A DNA stretch of 64,000 bases from Streptomyces sp. NRRL B-3428 (GTDB taxonomy: Bacteria; Actinomycetota; Actinomycetes; Streptomycetales; Streptomycetaceae), in the NCBI GenBank assembly GCA_000721375.1, contig JOGW01000011.1, forward strand, positions 124,001 through 188,000. Reading direction: 5' to 3'. A program made the position numbers and the translations under genes. Shown in pieces: positions 17,058-27,360 of this stretch (position 1 is the stretch's first letter; the number at the start of each line of letters is the position of its first letter). The notes under the pieces are model-generated. The model did not search any database and was not told where the DNA came from. It saw only the letters and a program-made list of their open reading frames with translations.

Positions 17058-19148
17058 TCAGAGCGAGCCCACCGGTTCACGCTCCCGCTCGGGCAGCGCG
17101 GGCTCGGGCCTCTTCGACAGGGGTCCAGGCCACCACACCTTGCGGCCGAGCGCCATGCTCGCCGAGGTCACGAGGTAGGTGCGCACGAGGAAGGTGTCGA
17201 GCAGCACACCGACCGCGATCACGAAGCCCATCTCGACCAGCTGGACCAGCGGCATGTTCATCAGGACCCCGAAGGTGGCCGCGAGGACGAGTCCCGCGGA
17301 GGCGATCACCGCTCCTGTCGTCCGCAGCGCGGTGAGCGCGGCCGTCTGGGTGTCCTGGCCCTTGAGCACCTCCTCGCGCATCCGGTGCATCAGGAAGATG
17401 CCGTAGTCCACACCCAGCGCGACCAGGAACACGAAGGACAGCAGCGCCAGTCCGGGATCGGAGCCCTCGAAGCCGAAGACCGGCTCGAAGACGAGACCGC
17501 CGATGCCGAGTGCGGCGCCCCACACGGCGACCACGGCGGCGATGAGCAGCAGCGGGGCCACGAGCGAGCGCAGGAGCACGATCAGGATGAGGAGTACGGA
17601 GATCAGCACGATCGGTACGACGACGCCGGTGTCCCGTGCGCTGGTCTCGGTCAGGTCGAGTTGCTGGGCGCTGACGCCGCCGACGAGGCTGGAGTCGAGC
17701 GTGGAGCGCAGTTCCTCGATGGTGGCGGTCTCGCCGGCGGACTGGGGCGGCGCCACGGCGGTCACGGCGAGCTCGGTCCACTCGGCGTTGCTGCGGCCCT
17801 GTTCGACCGCGGCCACACCCTCGACACCCTTTGCCTCGGCGAGGACTTGAGCGGCCTCACCGGTCGGCGCGAGGACCGTGATCGGCTGGGAGGAACGCTC
17901 CGGGAAGGCGTCCGCGAGCGTCGTCATCGCCCGTACGGCCTCGGGGGTCTTGGTGAAGGAGTCCTCCTGCTTCACGCTGCCGCTCAGATTGAACGCGCCG
18001 AGCGCGAGCGCACCGAGGACCAGGGCGGAAGTGGCGAGCACGGCCAGCGGCCTGCGCCGCACCGAGGTGCCCATCGCGCCGAAGAGCGAACGGCGCTGCT
18101 TGGGCTGCGACCCGAAGGCCGGGATCAGCGGCCAGAACACCCGGCGGCCGAAGAGCACGAGCAGCGCGGGCAGCAGCGTGGTCATCGCGACGAGTGCGCA
18201 CAGCACACCGACGGCAGCCGTCGGGCCCATGCCCCTGCTGGAGTTGAGGTCGGCGGCGAGCAGACAGAGCATGCCCACGGCGACGGTGCCCGAGGAGGCG
18301 AGGATGGCCGGACCGCAGCCGCGCAGCGCGCTCGCCATGGCGTCCAACGGGCGTTCCTTGACCCGTAGTTCCTCTCGGTAGCGGGCGATGAGCAGCAGCG
18401 CGTAGTCGGTGCCTGCGCCGAAGACGAGGACCGTCATGATGCCGGTGGACTGGCCGCTCACCGTGATGTCGAAGGCGTTGTGCAGTCCGTACGTGACGGC
18501 CAGGGACAGCGCGTCGGCGACGCCCGCGACGATCAGCGGGACCAGCCACAGGAACGGGCTGCGGTAGATCAGGATGAGCAGGATCGCCACGACGGCGACG
18601 GTCGTGTAGAGCAGCGGGCCGTCGAGGGAGTTGAACACCTCGGAGGCGTCTGCCGCGTAGGCACCCGAGCCGCCGACGTCGACACTCAACCCGCCGCTGC
18701 CGTCGGCGACTTCGCGTACGGAGGCGACGAAGGCGTCCCGCAGTTTCTCGTCCGTACCGGGCTCATTGCTGGCCACCGGGTAGAAGAGGGTGTCGCCGCT
18801 CTTCGCCGTTACGGGCTCGGGGGTGTGGGTGAGCTTGTGCGCGGCCGCGATCTCCTCGACCTGGCTCTGCGCGGTCGCCTTGTCGGCGGCGGTCAGTCCG
18901 CCGTCGCGGTGGTACACGAGGACCAGCTCGGTGGCCTCGCCGCCCGGCAACTGGTCCTGGATCTTGGCTACCTGGGTGGAGTCGGCGCTCACGGGTAGAT
19001 AGTCCACGGCCCGGTCCTGCTGCACGTCCGAGGTCTTGCCCGCGAACGGCCCGACCAAGGCCAGGACGGCCACCCACAGTCCGAGCATCACCCAGGGGAT
19101 CGCTCGCTTACGTGCACGGCCCTCTGTCTTCTGCGTATTCGCCGCCAT
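17058..19148 (-). CDS. MMPL-family (RND) transporter
   Basis: 696 residues with the RND duplication: an N-terminal helix, a large extracytoplasmic loop (about 40-170), five helices, then a second loop and a further six helices. The landmarks SGQSTGIMTVLVFGAGTDYALLL and FLVALGVDYGIFLMHRMREE are the paired Asp/Tyr helices that carry protons. MMPL proteins export lipids, siderophores or drugs. The ATG at 19148 is chosen for the upstream GAGGGAGGG and because the preceding frame lacks membrane-protein character. Tandem palindromes upstream suggest control by a dedicated repressor. Confidence 0.92.
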   Translation of the reverse strand: MAANTQKTEGRARKRAIPWVMLGLWVAVLALVGPFAGKTSDVQQDRAVDYLPVSADSTQVAKIQDQLPGGEATELVLVYHRDGGLTAADKATAQSQVEEIAAAHKLTHTPEPVTAKSGDTLFYPVASNEPGTDEKLRDAFVASVREVADGSGGLSVDVGGSGAYAADASEVFNSLDGPLLYTTVAVVAILLILIYRSPFLWLVPLIVAGVADALSLAVTYGLHNAFDITVSGQSTGIMTVLVFGAGTDYALLLIARYREELRVKERPLDAMASALRGCGPAILASSGTVAVGMLCLLAADLNSSRGMGPTAAVGVLCALVAMTTLLPALLVLFGRRVFWPLIPAFGSQPKQRRSLFGAMGTSVRRRPLAVLATSALVLGALALGAFNLSGSVKQEDSFTKTPEAVRAMTTLADAFPERSSQPITVLAPTGEAAQVLAEAKGVEGVAAVEQGRSNAEWTELAVTAVAPPQSAGETATIEELRSTLDSSLVGGVSAQQLDLTETSARDTGVVVPIVLISVLLILIVLLRSLVAPLLLIAAVVAVWGAALGIGGLVFEPVFGFEGSDPGLALLSFVFLVALGVDYGIFLMHRMREEVLKGQDTQTAALTALRTTGAVIASAGLVLAATFGVLMNMPLVQLVEMGFVIAVGVLLDTFLVRTYLVTSASMALGRKVWWPGPLSKRPEPALPEREREPVGSL

Positions 19149-19266
19149 GGCGAACCCTCCCTCATCCCGCTGTCCGGTCCTCACCAGACTCCCGGCGAGG
19201 CGGGCTCCGAACGTCGGACTCGGGGGCGAGTTGCGGGGTACTGCCGTGGGCGGCATCGCAGAACGA

Positions 19267-19306
19267 TTACTCCCGGCGGAGTAAGGAAGGCGCTCCGCGC
19301 GGAGTA
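19267..19306. promoter_or_regulatory. Two tandem palindromes upstream of the MMPL exporter
   Basis: TTACTCC-CGGC-GGAGTAA (19267-19284) is followed 23 bp on, centre to centre, by the palindrome CTCCGCGCGGAG (19293-19304) that continues into TA. The shared consensus is TACTCCG-CGGAGTA. This looks like a double operator for a TetR-type repressor encoded elsewhere; no TetR gene lies adjacent. Confidence 0.6.
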
Positions 19307-19343
19307 TCCGGATCTCGCGGAGAGTCCGGCATCCGCACGGACA

Positions 19344-20048
19344 TCAGGACGGCGTACGGGCCGACTCCAGCAGCCGTGTCACGTCGTCCGCGCAGATCGT
19401 CAGCGCCCCGCCGACGGTCGCGAGCACCTCGCGCTCGGCGGGTGTGTAGGGCCCGTCCGCGAGGGCGATACGGGCGGCCTGCAGCAGGATCGACTCACGG
19501 CCCCGGGCGGCAAGATGCGGGGCCAACGGGTCGAGCGCTTCGTGGAGTTCGATGGCGAGCGTGACGCCCGCGGGATCACAGGGTCCGCCCGGCAGCCGGC
19601 CGGTGTCCTCGGCGAGTGCCGCGACCAGCGTGGTCAGCTGGTCCTCGGTGCAGTCGTCGAAGCCCGCGGAGCGCACGGCGCCGACAGCGCGCGACAACGC
19701 CGTAGGAGAAGAAGTGCCACCGGCCGCCAGGACCGCGAGCGCGACCGTGTGCACGGCGTCGCGGAGCATCGCGGAGAACTTCAGCGTGGTCGGGTGGTCG
19801 AGGACGTCGGGCCCGAAGTGGTCACGGCACGAGGCGCATTCGACGACCGGCCCCGCACTGCCGCGCGGCAGCAGCGGCACACCGAGGAGCGTGAACCGCC
19901 TGCGCCCGGTCCTGCGACGGTAGTTGCGGTCGCCGCCGCAGCCGGGGCAGAAGAACTCCCCGTCACCGATGGTGTTCCATGCGGTACGAACACCGCAGAC
20001 GCGCCCCAGAACGCCGGGGTTTCGACCATCTCGTCCACTGGTCCGCAC
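19344..20048 (-). CDS. TerB-like (tellurite resistance family) protein with N-terminal zinc ribbon
   Basis: 234 residues. The N-terminal part has FFCPGCGGDRNYRR and later VVECASCRDHFG, i.e. two Cys pairs forming a zinc ribbon. A helical TerB-like domain (about 95-230) follows, with the acidic metal site region RIALADGPYTPAEREVL. The GTG at 20048 is chosen because GGAGGT lies 5 nt upstream. The function of stand-alone TerB proteins is unclear; stress or metal sensing at the membrane is proposed for the family. Confidence 0.82.
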   Translation of the reverse strand: MRTSGRDGRNPGVLGRVCGVRTAWNTIGDGEFFCPGCGGDRNYRRRTGRRRFTLLGVPLLPRGSAGPVVECASCRDHFGPDVLDHPTTLKFSAMLRDAVHTVALAVLAAGGTSSPTALSRAVGAVRSAGFDDCTEDQLTTLVAALAEDTGRLPGGPCDPAGVTLAIELHEALDPLAPHLAARGRESILLQAARIALADGPYTPAEREVLATVGGALTICADDVTRLLESARTPS

Positions 20049-20092
20049 GCCACACCTCCGTAACGCTTCGGCAACGCTGCCGCATTGGCGTG

Positions 20093-20122
20093 ATGTTAGC
20101 CACACCAGTGATACCCCGTCAG
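20093..20122 (-). promoter_or_regulatory. Promoter of the TerB-like gene
   Basis: On the minus strand CTGACG (20122-20117) and TAACAT (20098-20093) are separated by 18 bp, about 45 bp before the GTG start at 20048. Consensus match is moderate. Confidence 0.45.
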
Positions 20123-20199
20123 CACCCTGGACAGCACATTGGCCAAGACCGGACCAAGAACGAATCGCGTCCGAATACGCATTCAGCCATGGACGACGC

Positions 20200-20237
20200 A
20201 CAGCACCCCGCCCGCGAAACCGCGGACGGGGTGCTGT
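20200..20237. terminator. Terminator of leuA
   Basis: A stem ACAGCACCCCG / CGGGGTGCTGT extended by CCGCG / CGCGG across one mismatch, with loop AAAC, lies 30 bp past the leuA stop on the minus strand. It has no T tract, as is common in Streptomyces. Confidence 0.8.
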
Positions 20238-20266
20238 GAAACGGGACGAAGCGGGAGGGACGAGGG

Positions 20267-22042
<1,776 letters not shown>

Positions 22043-22061
22043 TCATTGGTCCGCTCGTGGC

Positions 22062-22136
22062 GGCCGACGGGTCGTAGCGCAACACCAAACTCCGCGGGGA
22101 GGGGGTCGGCCTACGTCTTACAGGCCCTCGCCGCGG
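22062..22136 (-). promoter_or_regulatory. leuA attenuator: hairpin plus pseudoknot
   Basis: On the minus strand the leader codons CCGCGGCGAGGG (22136-22125) pair with CCCTCCCCGCGG (22103-22092), 11 of 12 positions. The loop of that hairpin contains GGCCGAC (22111-22105), which exactly complements the downstream GTCGGCC (22068-22062), making an H-type pseudoknot. Ribosome stalling at the Leu codons would change this fold. A leucine-responsive leader with a pseudoknot has been described upstream of actinobacterial leuA (recalled, not checked). Confidence 0.7.
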
Positions 22137-22165
22137 CAGCTAAGGAGAAGCAGCCCGAAACGCAT
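22118..22165 (-). CDS. leuA leader peptide
   Basis: A 15-residue peptide, MRFGLLLLSCRGEGL, with four consecutive Leu codons (CTG CTT CTC CTT) and a fifth at the end, 90 bp upstream of leuA. The SCRGEGL ending resembles leader peptides upstream of actinobacterial leuA. No Shine-Dalgarno is seen; TACGCT ends about 10 nt before the ATG and could be a -10 box, so the mRNA may be nearly leaderless. Ribosome pausing at the Leu run would sense leucyl-tRNA. Confidence 0.82.
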   Translation of the reverse strand: MRFGLLLLSCRGEGL

Positions 22166-22262
22166 GATGCGAAGCAGCGTAGCCGAGGCTCGCGCCGGGC
22201 GCGGGACCGTTTCAGTATGCGGGACCAGGAGTACGTATCGGGCCAGAGGTGATGTATCCCTC

Positions 22263-22296
22263 GGATTCCATGGATTCCGCGGATTCCATCGGAATG
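22263..22296. repeat. 9-bp-phased GGATTCC repeat
   Basis: GGATTCC occurs at 22263, 22272 and 22281, followed by the reverse form CGGAATGG. The array lies in the divergent region between the leuA leader and the metalloprotease. It may bind a regulator, or be a simple expansion. Confidence 0.6.
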
Positions 22297-22384
22297 GCCG
22301 GACTTCCCCCTATCTCGCGAATCCCGTTCACCGATCATGGTTGCTGGTAGTGACAGAGTCATAACTCAGTGCCACTGTGCCGCC

Positions 22385-23452
22385 ATGGCCACTCACCGAC
22401 CAGGCTTCGAGCCTGTTTTCTGCACCATCGTGCCGCCGCATGTCCTCGACAAGCTCGCCACGTCGGGGGACCCGCAGCTGGCCGCAGCCGCCCGCAGGAC
22501 ACTGATCGCGGACGCCGCCCAGCGCACCGCGCGCCGGCTGACCACGGTCGTCGGCGCTCCGTCGGTGGCTCCGGCCGCCGAGCCGGACAAGCCGCAGCGC
22601 ACCATTCACGACGCCAAGCACAAGCAGGATCTGCCGGGCAAGAAGGTCAGGGGCGAGGGCGACAAGCCCGGCAAGGACGCGACGGTCAACCGCGCGTACG
22701 CGGGCCTCGGCGCGACCTTCGAGCTCTTCCTGAAGGGCTTCGGCCGCAACTCCATCGACGGCCAGGGCCTGCCGCTGATCGCCACCGTGCACTTCGGCGA
22801 GAACTACGGGAACGCCTTCTGGAACGGCGAGCAGATGGTGTTCGGCGACGGGGACGGCGAGATCTTCCTCGACTTCACCATCCCGGTCGACGTCATCGGC
22901 CACGAACTGGCCCACGGCGTCACGCAGTACACCGCGAACCTCACCTACTTCGGCCAGCCCGGCGCGCTGAACGAGTCCATGTCGGACGTCTTCGGCTCGC
23001 TGATCAAGCAGTACACGCTGGGCCAGAACGCCGAGGACGCCGACTGGCTGATCGGCGCGGGCCTGCTCGCCCCGAGCGTCACGGGCAAGGCGCTGCGCTC
23101 GATGAAGGAGCCGGGTTCGGCGTACGACGACGACGTACTCGGCAAGGACCCGCAGCCGGCCACGATGGACGGCTATGTGCGCACCGGCCGTGACAACGGC
23201 GGCGTGCACATCAACTCGGGCATCCCCAACCACGCGTTCTACCTGGTCGCGGAGGCCCTCGGCGGCAACGCCTGGGAGCGCGCCGGGCAGATCTGGTACG
23301 ACACGCTGACAGCGGGCGGGCTCGAAGTCGACGCGGACTTCGTGACGTTCGCCAAGGCGACGGTGGCGGCCGCGGCCTCCCGTTACGGGGAGGGCGAGGA
23401 GCACCAGGCCGTGGTGAAGGCCTGGTCCCAGGTGGGTGTCCCGTCGTCGTGA
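22385..23452 (+). CDS. Protealysin-like M4 metalloprotease
   Basis: 355 residues, thermolysin family M4. The zinc site is HELAHGVTQ with the third ligand in ALNESMSDVFG, and the C-terminal catalytic His is in GGVHINSGIPNHAFYL. It has no signal peptide and only a short propeptide with FCTIVPPHVLDKLA, the proline-containing motif of protealysin-like proteases. It is thus probably cytosolic or exported unconventionally. The ATG at 22385 starts right before this propeptide. The gene 80 bp downstream encodes a probable inhibitor of it. Confidence 0.93.
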   Translation: MATHRPGFEPVFCTIVPPHVLDKLATSGDPQLAAAARRTLIADAAQRTARRLTTVVGAPSVAPAAEPDKPQRTIHDAKHKQDLPGKKVRGEGDKPGKDATVNRAYAGLGATFELFLKGFGRNSIDGQGLPLIATVHFGENYGNAFWNGEQMVFGDGDGEIFLDFTIPVDVIGHELAHGVTQYTANLTYFGQPGALNESMSDVFGSLIKQYTLGQNAEDADWLIGAGLLAPSVTGKALRSMKEPGSAYDDDVLGKDPQPATMDGYVRTGRDNGGVHINSGIPNHAFYLVAEALGGNAWERAGQIWYDTLTAGGLEVDADFVTFAKATVAAAASRYGEGEEHQAVVKAWSQVGVPSS

Positions 23453-23532
23453 CCGACTGCCGGGCCTGACCGGCCCTCCGGCTGGTACGGGGCGGGTACC
23501 GCATCGGCCCGCCCCGTACTAGACAGGAAGCC

Positions 23533-23799
23533 ATGCGTATCCAAGTCAGGCGTACAGGCGGCTTCGGCGGCCTCGACCACCACCGCTCGATCGAGACGAA
23601 GGGCCGGCTCGACGCGGCCGACTGGCACGCGCTCGCCGAGGCGGCGGTCGCCGACGGCCGCCTCTCGCCCCCCATAGGGGTGCCCGACGGCTTCACGTAC
23701 CAGCTCACGATCGACGGACGGACCGTGTACTGCGCGGACCCCCGTCTCACCGAGCCCCAGCGGAAACTGATCTCGCGGGTACTCAAGGAGGGCGACTAG
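23533..23799 (+). CDS. Emfourin-type inhibitor of M4 protease
   Basis: 88 residues, opening MRIQVRRTGGFGGL and containing FTYQLTIDGRTVYCADPRLTEPQRKLI. This matches the emfourin family (protealysin inhibitor), small cytosolic proteins encoded next to protealysin-like proteases and binding their active site. The spacing to the protease and the shared strand support one operon. The expected job is to keep the intracellular protease silent until release. Confidence 0.85.
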   Translation: MRIQVRRTGGFGGLDHHRSIETKGRLDAADWHALAEAAVADGRLSPPIGVPDGFTYQLTIDGRTVYCADPRLTEPQRKLISRVLKEGD

Positions 23800-23972
23800 G
23801 ACCTGTCGCCCTCAACAACCATCACCATGACGTGACTTGCATCACTCCGAGCCGCTCGGCAGTGACGCTTCTCGGTCCCGCCCCGCTGTCCAAGTGAGGC
23901 CGTCCCTGTGACGGATGTGCCTCAAGTGACAGTTTTTCTTCGGTCCTCGTGACCATTCAGGGGTGGGAATCC

Positions 23973-26249
23973 GTGAGTCGACGCATGTCGCATGCATACA
24001 GACCGCTGAGCATGAAGCGCCGGGCGTGGCTCACGCTCGGTGCGGTGCTCCTTGGGGGCGGCGGCATCGTCACCTACGCGGTCGCCAGTCCGTCCGGCGA
24101 CCAGGGGCAGGCGGGCCAGGACAAGCGGCCGCTCAAGGTCTACGACATGGCGCTCAAGAGCGCGGCCGGGGGCAAGCGTGAGCTGCCGCGTACCGAGACC
24201 GAGCAGTTCTCGATGCTCGGTGTCTCATGGTCGGACGCGAACAAGCGTCTGCAGGGCAAGGCCCAGGTGCGCACCCGCGGCATCGAGACCGGTGAGTGGA
24301 CCGGCTGGCGGGACCTGGAGACGAACGTCGACCCGCTGGAGGACCGCGCGGACCGCGCCGAGGCGCGCGGTGCGACCGAGCCGGTCTGGGTCGGTCCCTC
24401 CGACGGCGTCCAAGTGCAGGTCGTGCACGAGGACGGCACAACTTCCGCACTGCCCAAGGGACTTGAGGTCAGCCTGATCGACCCGGGTGTGGTGACCGCG
24501 GCCGAGACGAAGCTCGACCCCGCGGCGTACGTGGTCGAGGAGTCGCCGAGCGTGTCCGCCTCGCCGAGCGACAGCGTCTCGCCCTCCGACTCCGCGTCCC
24601 CGAGCGCGAGCGCCACACCGACCGACCCCGCGTCGCCCACCGCGTCGGCATCGCCCTCCGCGTCGGCATCCCCGTCCGCTTCCGCGTCGGCCACCGCGAG
24701 CCCGTCGCCCACCGTCCCCACCGCGCCGCCGTCGACCGTCCCGCAGCCGACGGTCGTCCCGCGTGCGGGCTGGGGTGCCGACGAGTCGATGAGCCCCGAC
24801 CCGTCCGAGTACAACGCGGACGTCAAGGCCGTCTTCGTGCACCACACGGACGGCATCAACGACTACTCCTGCGCCGATTCGGCGGCCATAGTCCGCGGCG
24901 TCTACGCGTACCACGTGCAGACGAACAAGTGGAACGACATCGGCTACAACTTCCTGGTCGACAGGTGCGGCACGGTCTTCGAGGGCCGCAAGGGCGGTAT
25001 CGACCTGCCGGTGCTCGGCGCGCACACCTACGGCTTCAACCGTGAGTCCGCCGGTATCGCGGTACTCGGCAACTACGTCTCCACCGGTGCCTCCACGGCC
25101 GCGCAGACTTCGGTCGCCCGGGTCGCCGCGTGGAAGCTCGGCCAGTACAACGCCGACCCCGCGGGCACCGTGCAGCTCACCGCGGGTGCCACACAGAAGA
25201 ACTACGCGGGCACCAGCTTCACCGCGGGCAGCAAGTACACGTTCAACCGGATCTCCGGCCACCGCGACGGCTTCAACACCCAGTGCCCGGGCACGGCCCT
25301 CTACGGCCAGCTGCCGGCGATCCGCACCATGGCCGCCGGTCCGGTCCAGGGCCTGAAGGTCACCTCGATAACCGGCGCCGGCCTCTCCGGCACGACCTAC
25401 TACACCAAGGGCGCCATCACCCCGCGCTGGTCGACCACCACTCCGGGCGCGCTGATCAAGCGCTTCGAGGTGCTCGTGGACGGCAAGGTCGCCGCGACCA
25501 CCGCCGGCACGGCCACCTCGGCCGCCACCACTCTCGCGCTCGGCAGCCACACCGTCGCCGTACGGGCCGTGCACCAGTCCGGTAAGACCGTGACCACCAC
25601 CGCGCAGAACTTCGTCGCGGAGACCACCGCGCCGGCCTTCACCACGGCCGCGAACCTGGCCCTGCGCACCGGCACCGTCAGCACCACCTCGGTCCCGGTC
25701 AGCCTGCGCTGGAAGGCCACCGACACCGCGCTGCAGAGCGTGAAGGAGACCGCGCCCACCGCGGCCACGTTCGGTCCCACCGTCACCTCGGTCAACGCCA
25801 CGGCGAAGCCCGGCGTGGCGACCACCTGGTCGATGGCCGCGTACGACTACGCGGGCAATGCCCGTACGTCCTCCGCGGCCTTCACCCCGGTGATCCTGCA
25901 GGAGACCTCGGCGGTCAAGTCCGGCAGCTGGACGACCCGTTCGTCCACCAGCTACCTGGGCGGCAAGTCGTACTCGAGCGGTTCCAAGGGCGCGAGCCTG
26001 ACCTGGACGTTCACCGGCCGCTCCGCCTCGTGGGTGGTCAGCCGCGCCTCGTCCTCCGGCCAGGTGTACGTCTACGTGGACGGCGTCAAGACCAACACGG
26101 TCGACCTGAAGTCCGCCACCACCCTGTACCGCCAGGCGATCTGGACGAAGACGTGGTCCACGAGCGCCAAGCACACGGTGAAGATCGTGGTGGTCGGCAC
26201 GAGCGGCCGCCCGACGATCACCACCGACGGCCTGGTCTACATCAAGTAG
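23973..26249 (+). CDS. Secreted peptidoglycan-recognition N-acetylmuramoyl-L-alanine amidase
   Basis: 758 residues. Signal anchor or signal peptide near MKRRAWLTLGAVLLGGGGIVTYAVA. A mixed domain follows (about 45-185), then a Ser/Ala/Pro linker, and a PGRP/amidase_2 domain (about 265-450) with VFVHHTDG, WNDIGYNFLVDRCGTVFEGR, GAHTYGFN and ISGHRDGFNTQCPG giving the zinc His/His/Cys set. Two Ig-like or wall-binding regions end the protein. It cleaves the stem peptide from muramic acid. GTG 23973 is preceded by GGGGTGGGA; GTG 23949 and ATG 24012 are alternatives. Confidence 0.9.
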   Translation: MSRRMSHAYRPLSMKRRAWLTLGAVLLGGGGIVTYAVASPSGDQGQAGQDKRPLKVYDMALKSAAGGKRELPRTETEQFSMLGVSWSDANKRLQGKAQVRTRGIETGEWTGWRDLETNVDPLEDRADRAEARGATEPVWVGPSDGVQVQVVHEDGTTSALPKGLEVSLIDPGVVTAAETKLDPAAYVVEESPSVSASPSDSVSPSDSASPSASATPTDPASPTASASPSASASPSASASATASPSPTVPTAPPSTVPQPTVVPRAGWGADESMSPDPSEYNADVKAVFVHHTDGINDYSCADSAAIVRGVYAYHVQTNKWNDIGYNFLVDRCGTVFEGRKGGIDLPVLGAHTYGFNRESAGIAVLGNYVSTGASTAAQTSVARVAAWKLGQYNADPAGTVQLTAGATQKNYAGTSFTAGSKYTFNRISGHRDGFNTQCPGTALYGQLPAIRTMAAGPVQGLKVTSITGAGLSGTTYYTKGAITPRWSTTTPGALIKRFEVLVDGKVAATTAGTATSAATTLALGSHTVAVRAVHQSGKTVTTTAQNFVAETTAPAFTTAANLALRTGTVSTTSVPVSLRWKATDTALQSVKETAPTAATFGPTVTSVNATAKPGVATTWSMAAYDYAGNARTSSAAFTPVILQETSAVKSGSWTTRSSTSYLGGKSYSSGSKGASLTWTFTGRSASWVVSRASSSGQVYVYVDGVKTNTVDLKSATTLYRQAIWTKTWSTSAKHTVKIVVVGTSGRPTITTDGLVYIK
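24541..24735 (+). repeat. Ser/Ala/Pro low-complexity linker repeat
   Basis: Tandem variants of (T/A)SPSASAS encode a flexible linker in the amidase between its N-terminal domain and the PGRP domain. The DNA is a degenerate tcggcatcgccctccgcg-type repeat and may vary in length between strains. Confidence 0.8.
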
Positions 26250-26260
26250 CGCGCGCCGCG

Positions 26261-26296
26261 GAAAGCCGCTGAAAGCTGCCGAAAGCCGCGGAAAGC
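26261..26296. repeat. 10-bp-phased GAAAGC repeat
   Basis: GAAAGC starts at 26261, 26271, 26281 and 26291 with exact 10-bp phasing, between the amidase stop and the terminator. One helical turn per unit places all copies on one DNA face. No known function. Confidence 0.75.
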
Positions 26297-26299
26297 AAA

Positions 26300-26338
26300 G
26301 GACCGGGCGTCCACCCTCTACGGGTGGACGCCCGGTCC
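26300..26338. terminator. Bidirectional terminator between the amidase and era
   Basis: Perfect 17-bp stem (GGACCGGGCGTCCACCC and its complement) with a 5-nt loop TCTAC, placed between convergent genes. Confidence 0.9.
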
Positions 26339-26354
26339 GCGTTCGGTGGCCGGG

Positions 26355-27305
26355 TCAGAACCCGAGCTTGCGCAGCTGCTTGGGGTCGCGCTGCCAGTCC
26401 TTGGCGACCTTCACATGCAGGTCGAGGAAGACCGGCGTGCCGAGAAGCGCCTCGATCTGCTTGCGGGACTTCATGCCGACCTCCTTCAGACGCTTGCCCT
26501 GCGGGCCGATGATGATGCCCTTCTGGCTGGAGCGCTCGATGTAGACGTTCGCGTGGATGTCGAGCAGCGGCTTGTCCGCCGGGCGGTCCTCACGCGGCAG
26601 CATCTCCTCGACCACCACCGCGATCGAGTGCGGCAGCTCGTCGCGTACGCCTTCGAGCGCGGCCTCGCGGATCAGCTCCGCGACCATCACCATCTCCGGC
26701 TCGTCCGTGAGGTCGCCCTCCGGGTAGAGCGGCGGGCTCTCGGGCAGCAGCGGGACGAGCAGGTCCGCGACCAGCTCGACCTGGTCGCCCTTGACCGCGG
26801 AGACCGGGATGATCTCGGCCCACTCGAAGCCCAGCTCCCTGCCGAGCTGGTCGATGGCGATGAGCTGCTCGGCCAGGGTCTTGGAGTCGACCAGGTCCGT
26901 CTTGGTGACGATCGCGATCTTCGGGGTCTTCCTGATCCCCGCGAGCTCCTTGGCGATGAAGCGGTCACCGGGACCGAGCTTCTCGTTCGCCGGGAGACAG
27001 AAGCCGATGACGTCGACCTCGGCCCACGTGGTCCGTACGACGTCGTTGAGGCGCTCACCGAGCAGCGTGCGCGGCTTGTGGAGCCCGGGGGTGTCCACCA
27101 GGATCAGCTGCGCGTCGGCCCGGTGCACGATGCCGCGCACCGTGTGCCGCGTGGTCTGCGGCCGGTTCGACGTGATGGCGACCTTCTGGCCCACGAGTGC
27201 GTTGGTCAGGGTGGACTTGCCCGCGTTGGGCCGGCCCACGAAGCAGGCGAATCCCGCACGGTGGGCGGCCTCGGACTTGCCGGTGGGCGAGGAAGGTGCG
27301 CTCAT
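26355..27305 (-). CDS. era: GTPase Era
   Basis: 316 residues. Ras-like GTPase that assists 16S rRNA maturation and 30S assembly. G1 is GRPNAGKS, G3 is DTPG, G4 is TKTD; a C-terminal KH domain includes YIERSSQKGIIIGPQGKRLKEVG for 16S 3'-end binding. In many bacteria it follows the PhoH/YbeY group; here it is divergent from phoH. The start is ATG 27305 (MSAPSS) or 27314. Confidence 0.96.
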   Translation of the reverse strand: MSAPSSPTGKSEAAHRAGFACFVGRPNAGKSTLTNALVGQKVAITSNRPQTTRHTVRGIVHRADAQLILVDTPGLHKPRTLLGERLNDVVRTTWAEVDVIGFCLPANEKLGPGDRFIAKELAGIRKTPKIAIVTKTDLVDSKTLAEQLIAIDQLGRELGFEWAEIIPVSAVKGDQVELVADLLVPLLPESPPLYPEGDLTDEPEMVMVAELIREAALEGVRDELPHSIAVVVEEMLPREDRPADKPLLDIHANVYIERSSQKGIIIGPQGKRLKEVGMKSRKQIEALLGTPVFLDLHVKVAKDWQRDPKQLRKLGF

Positions 27306-27360
27306 GCGGCCCATTGTCCCTGATCCCCACCGCCCTGCCTGCCACGGGCCCACAGGGAGC

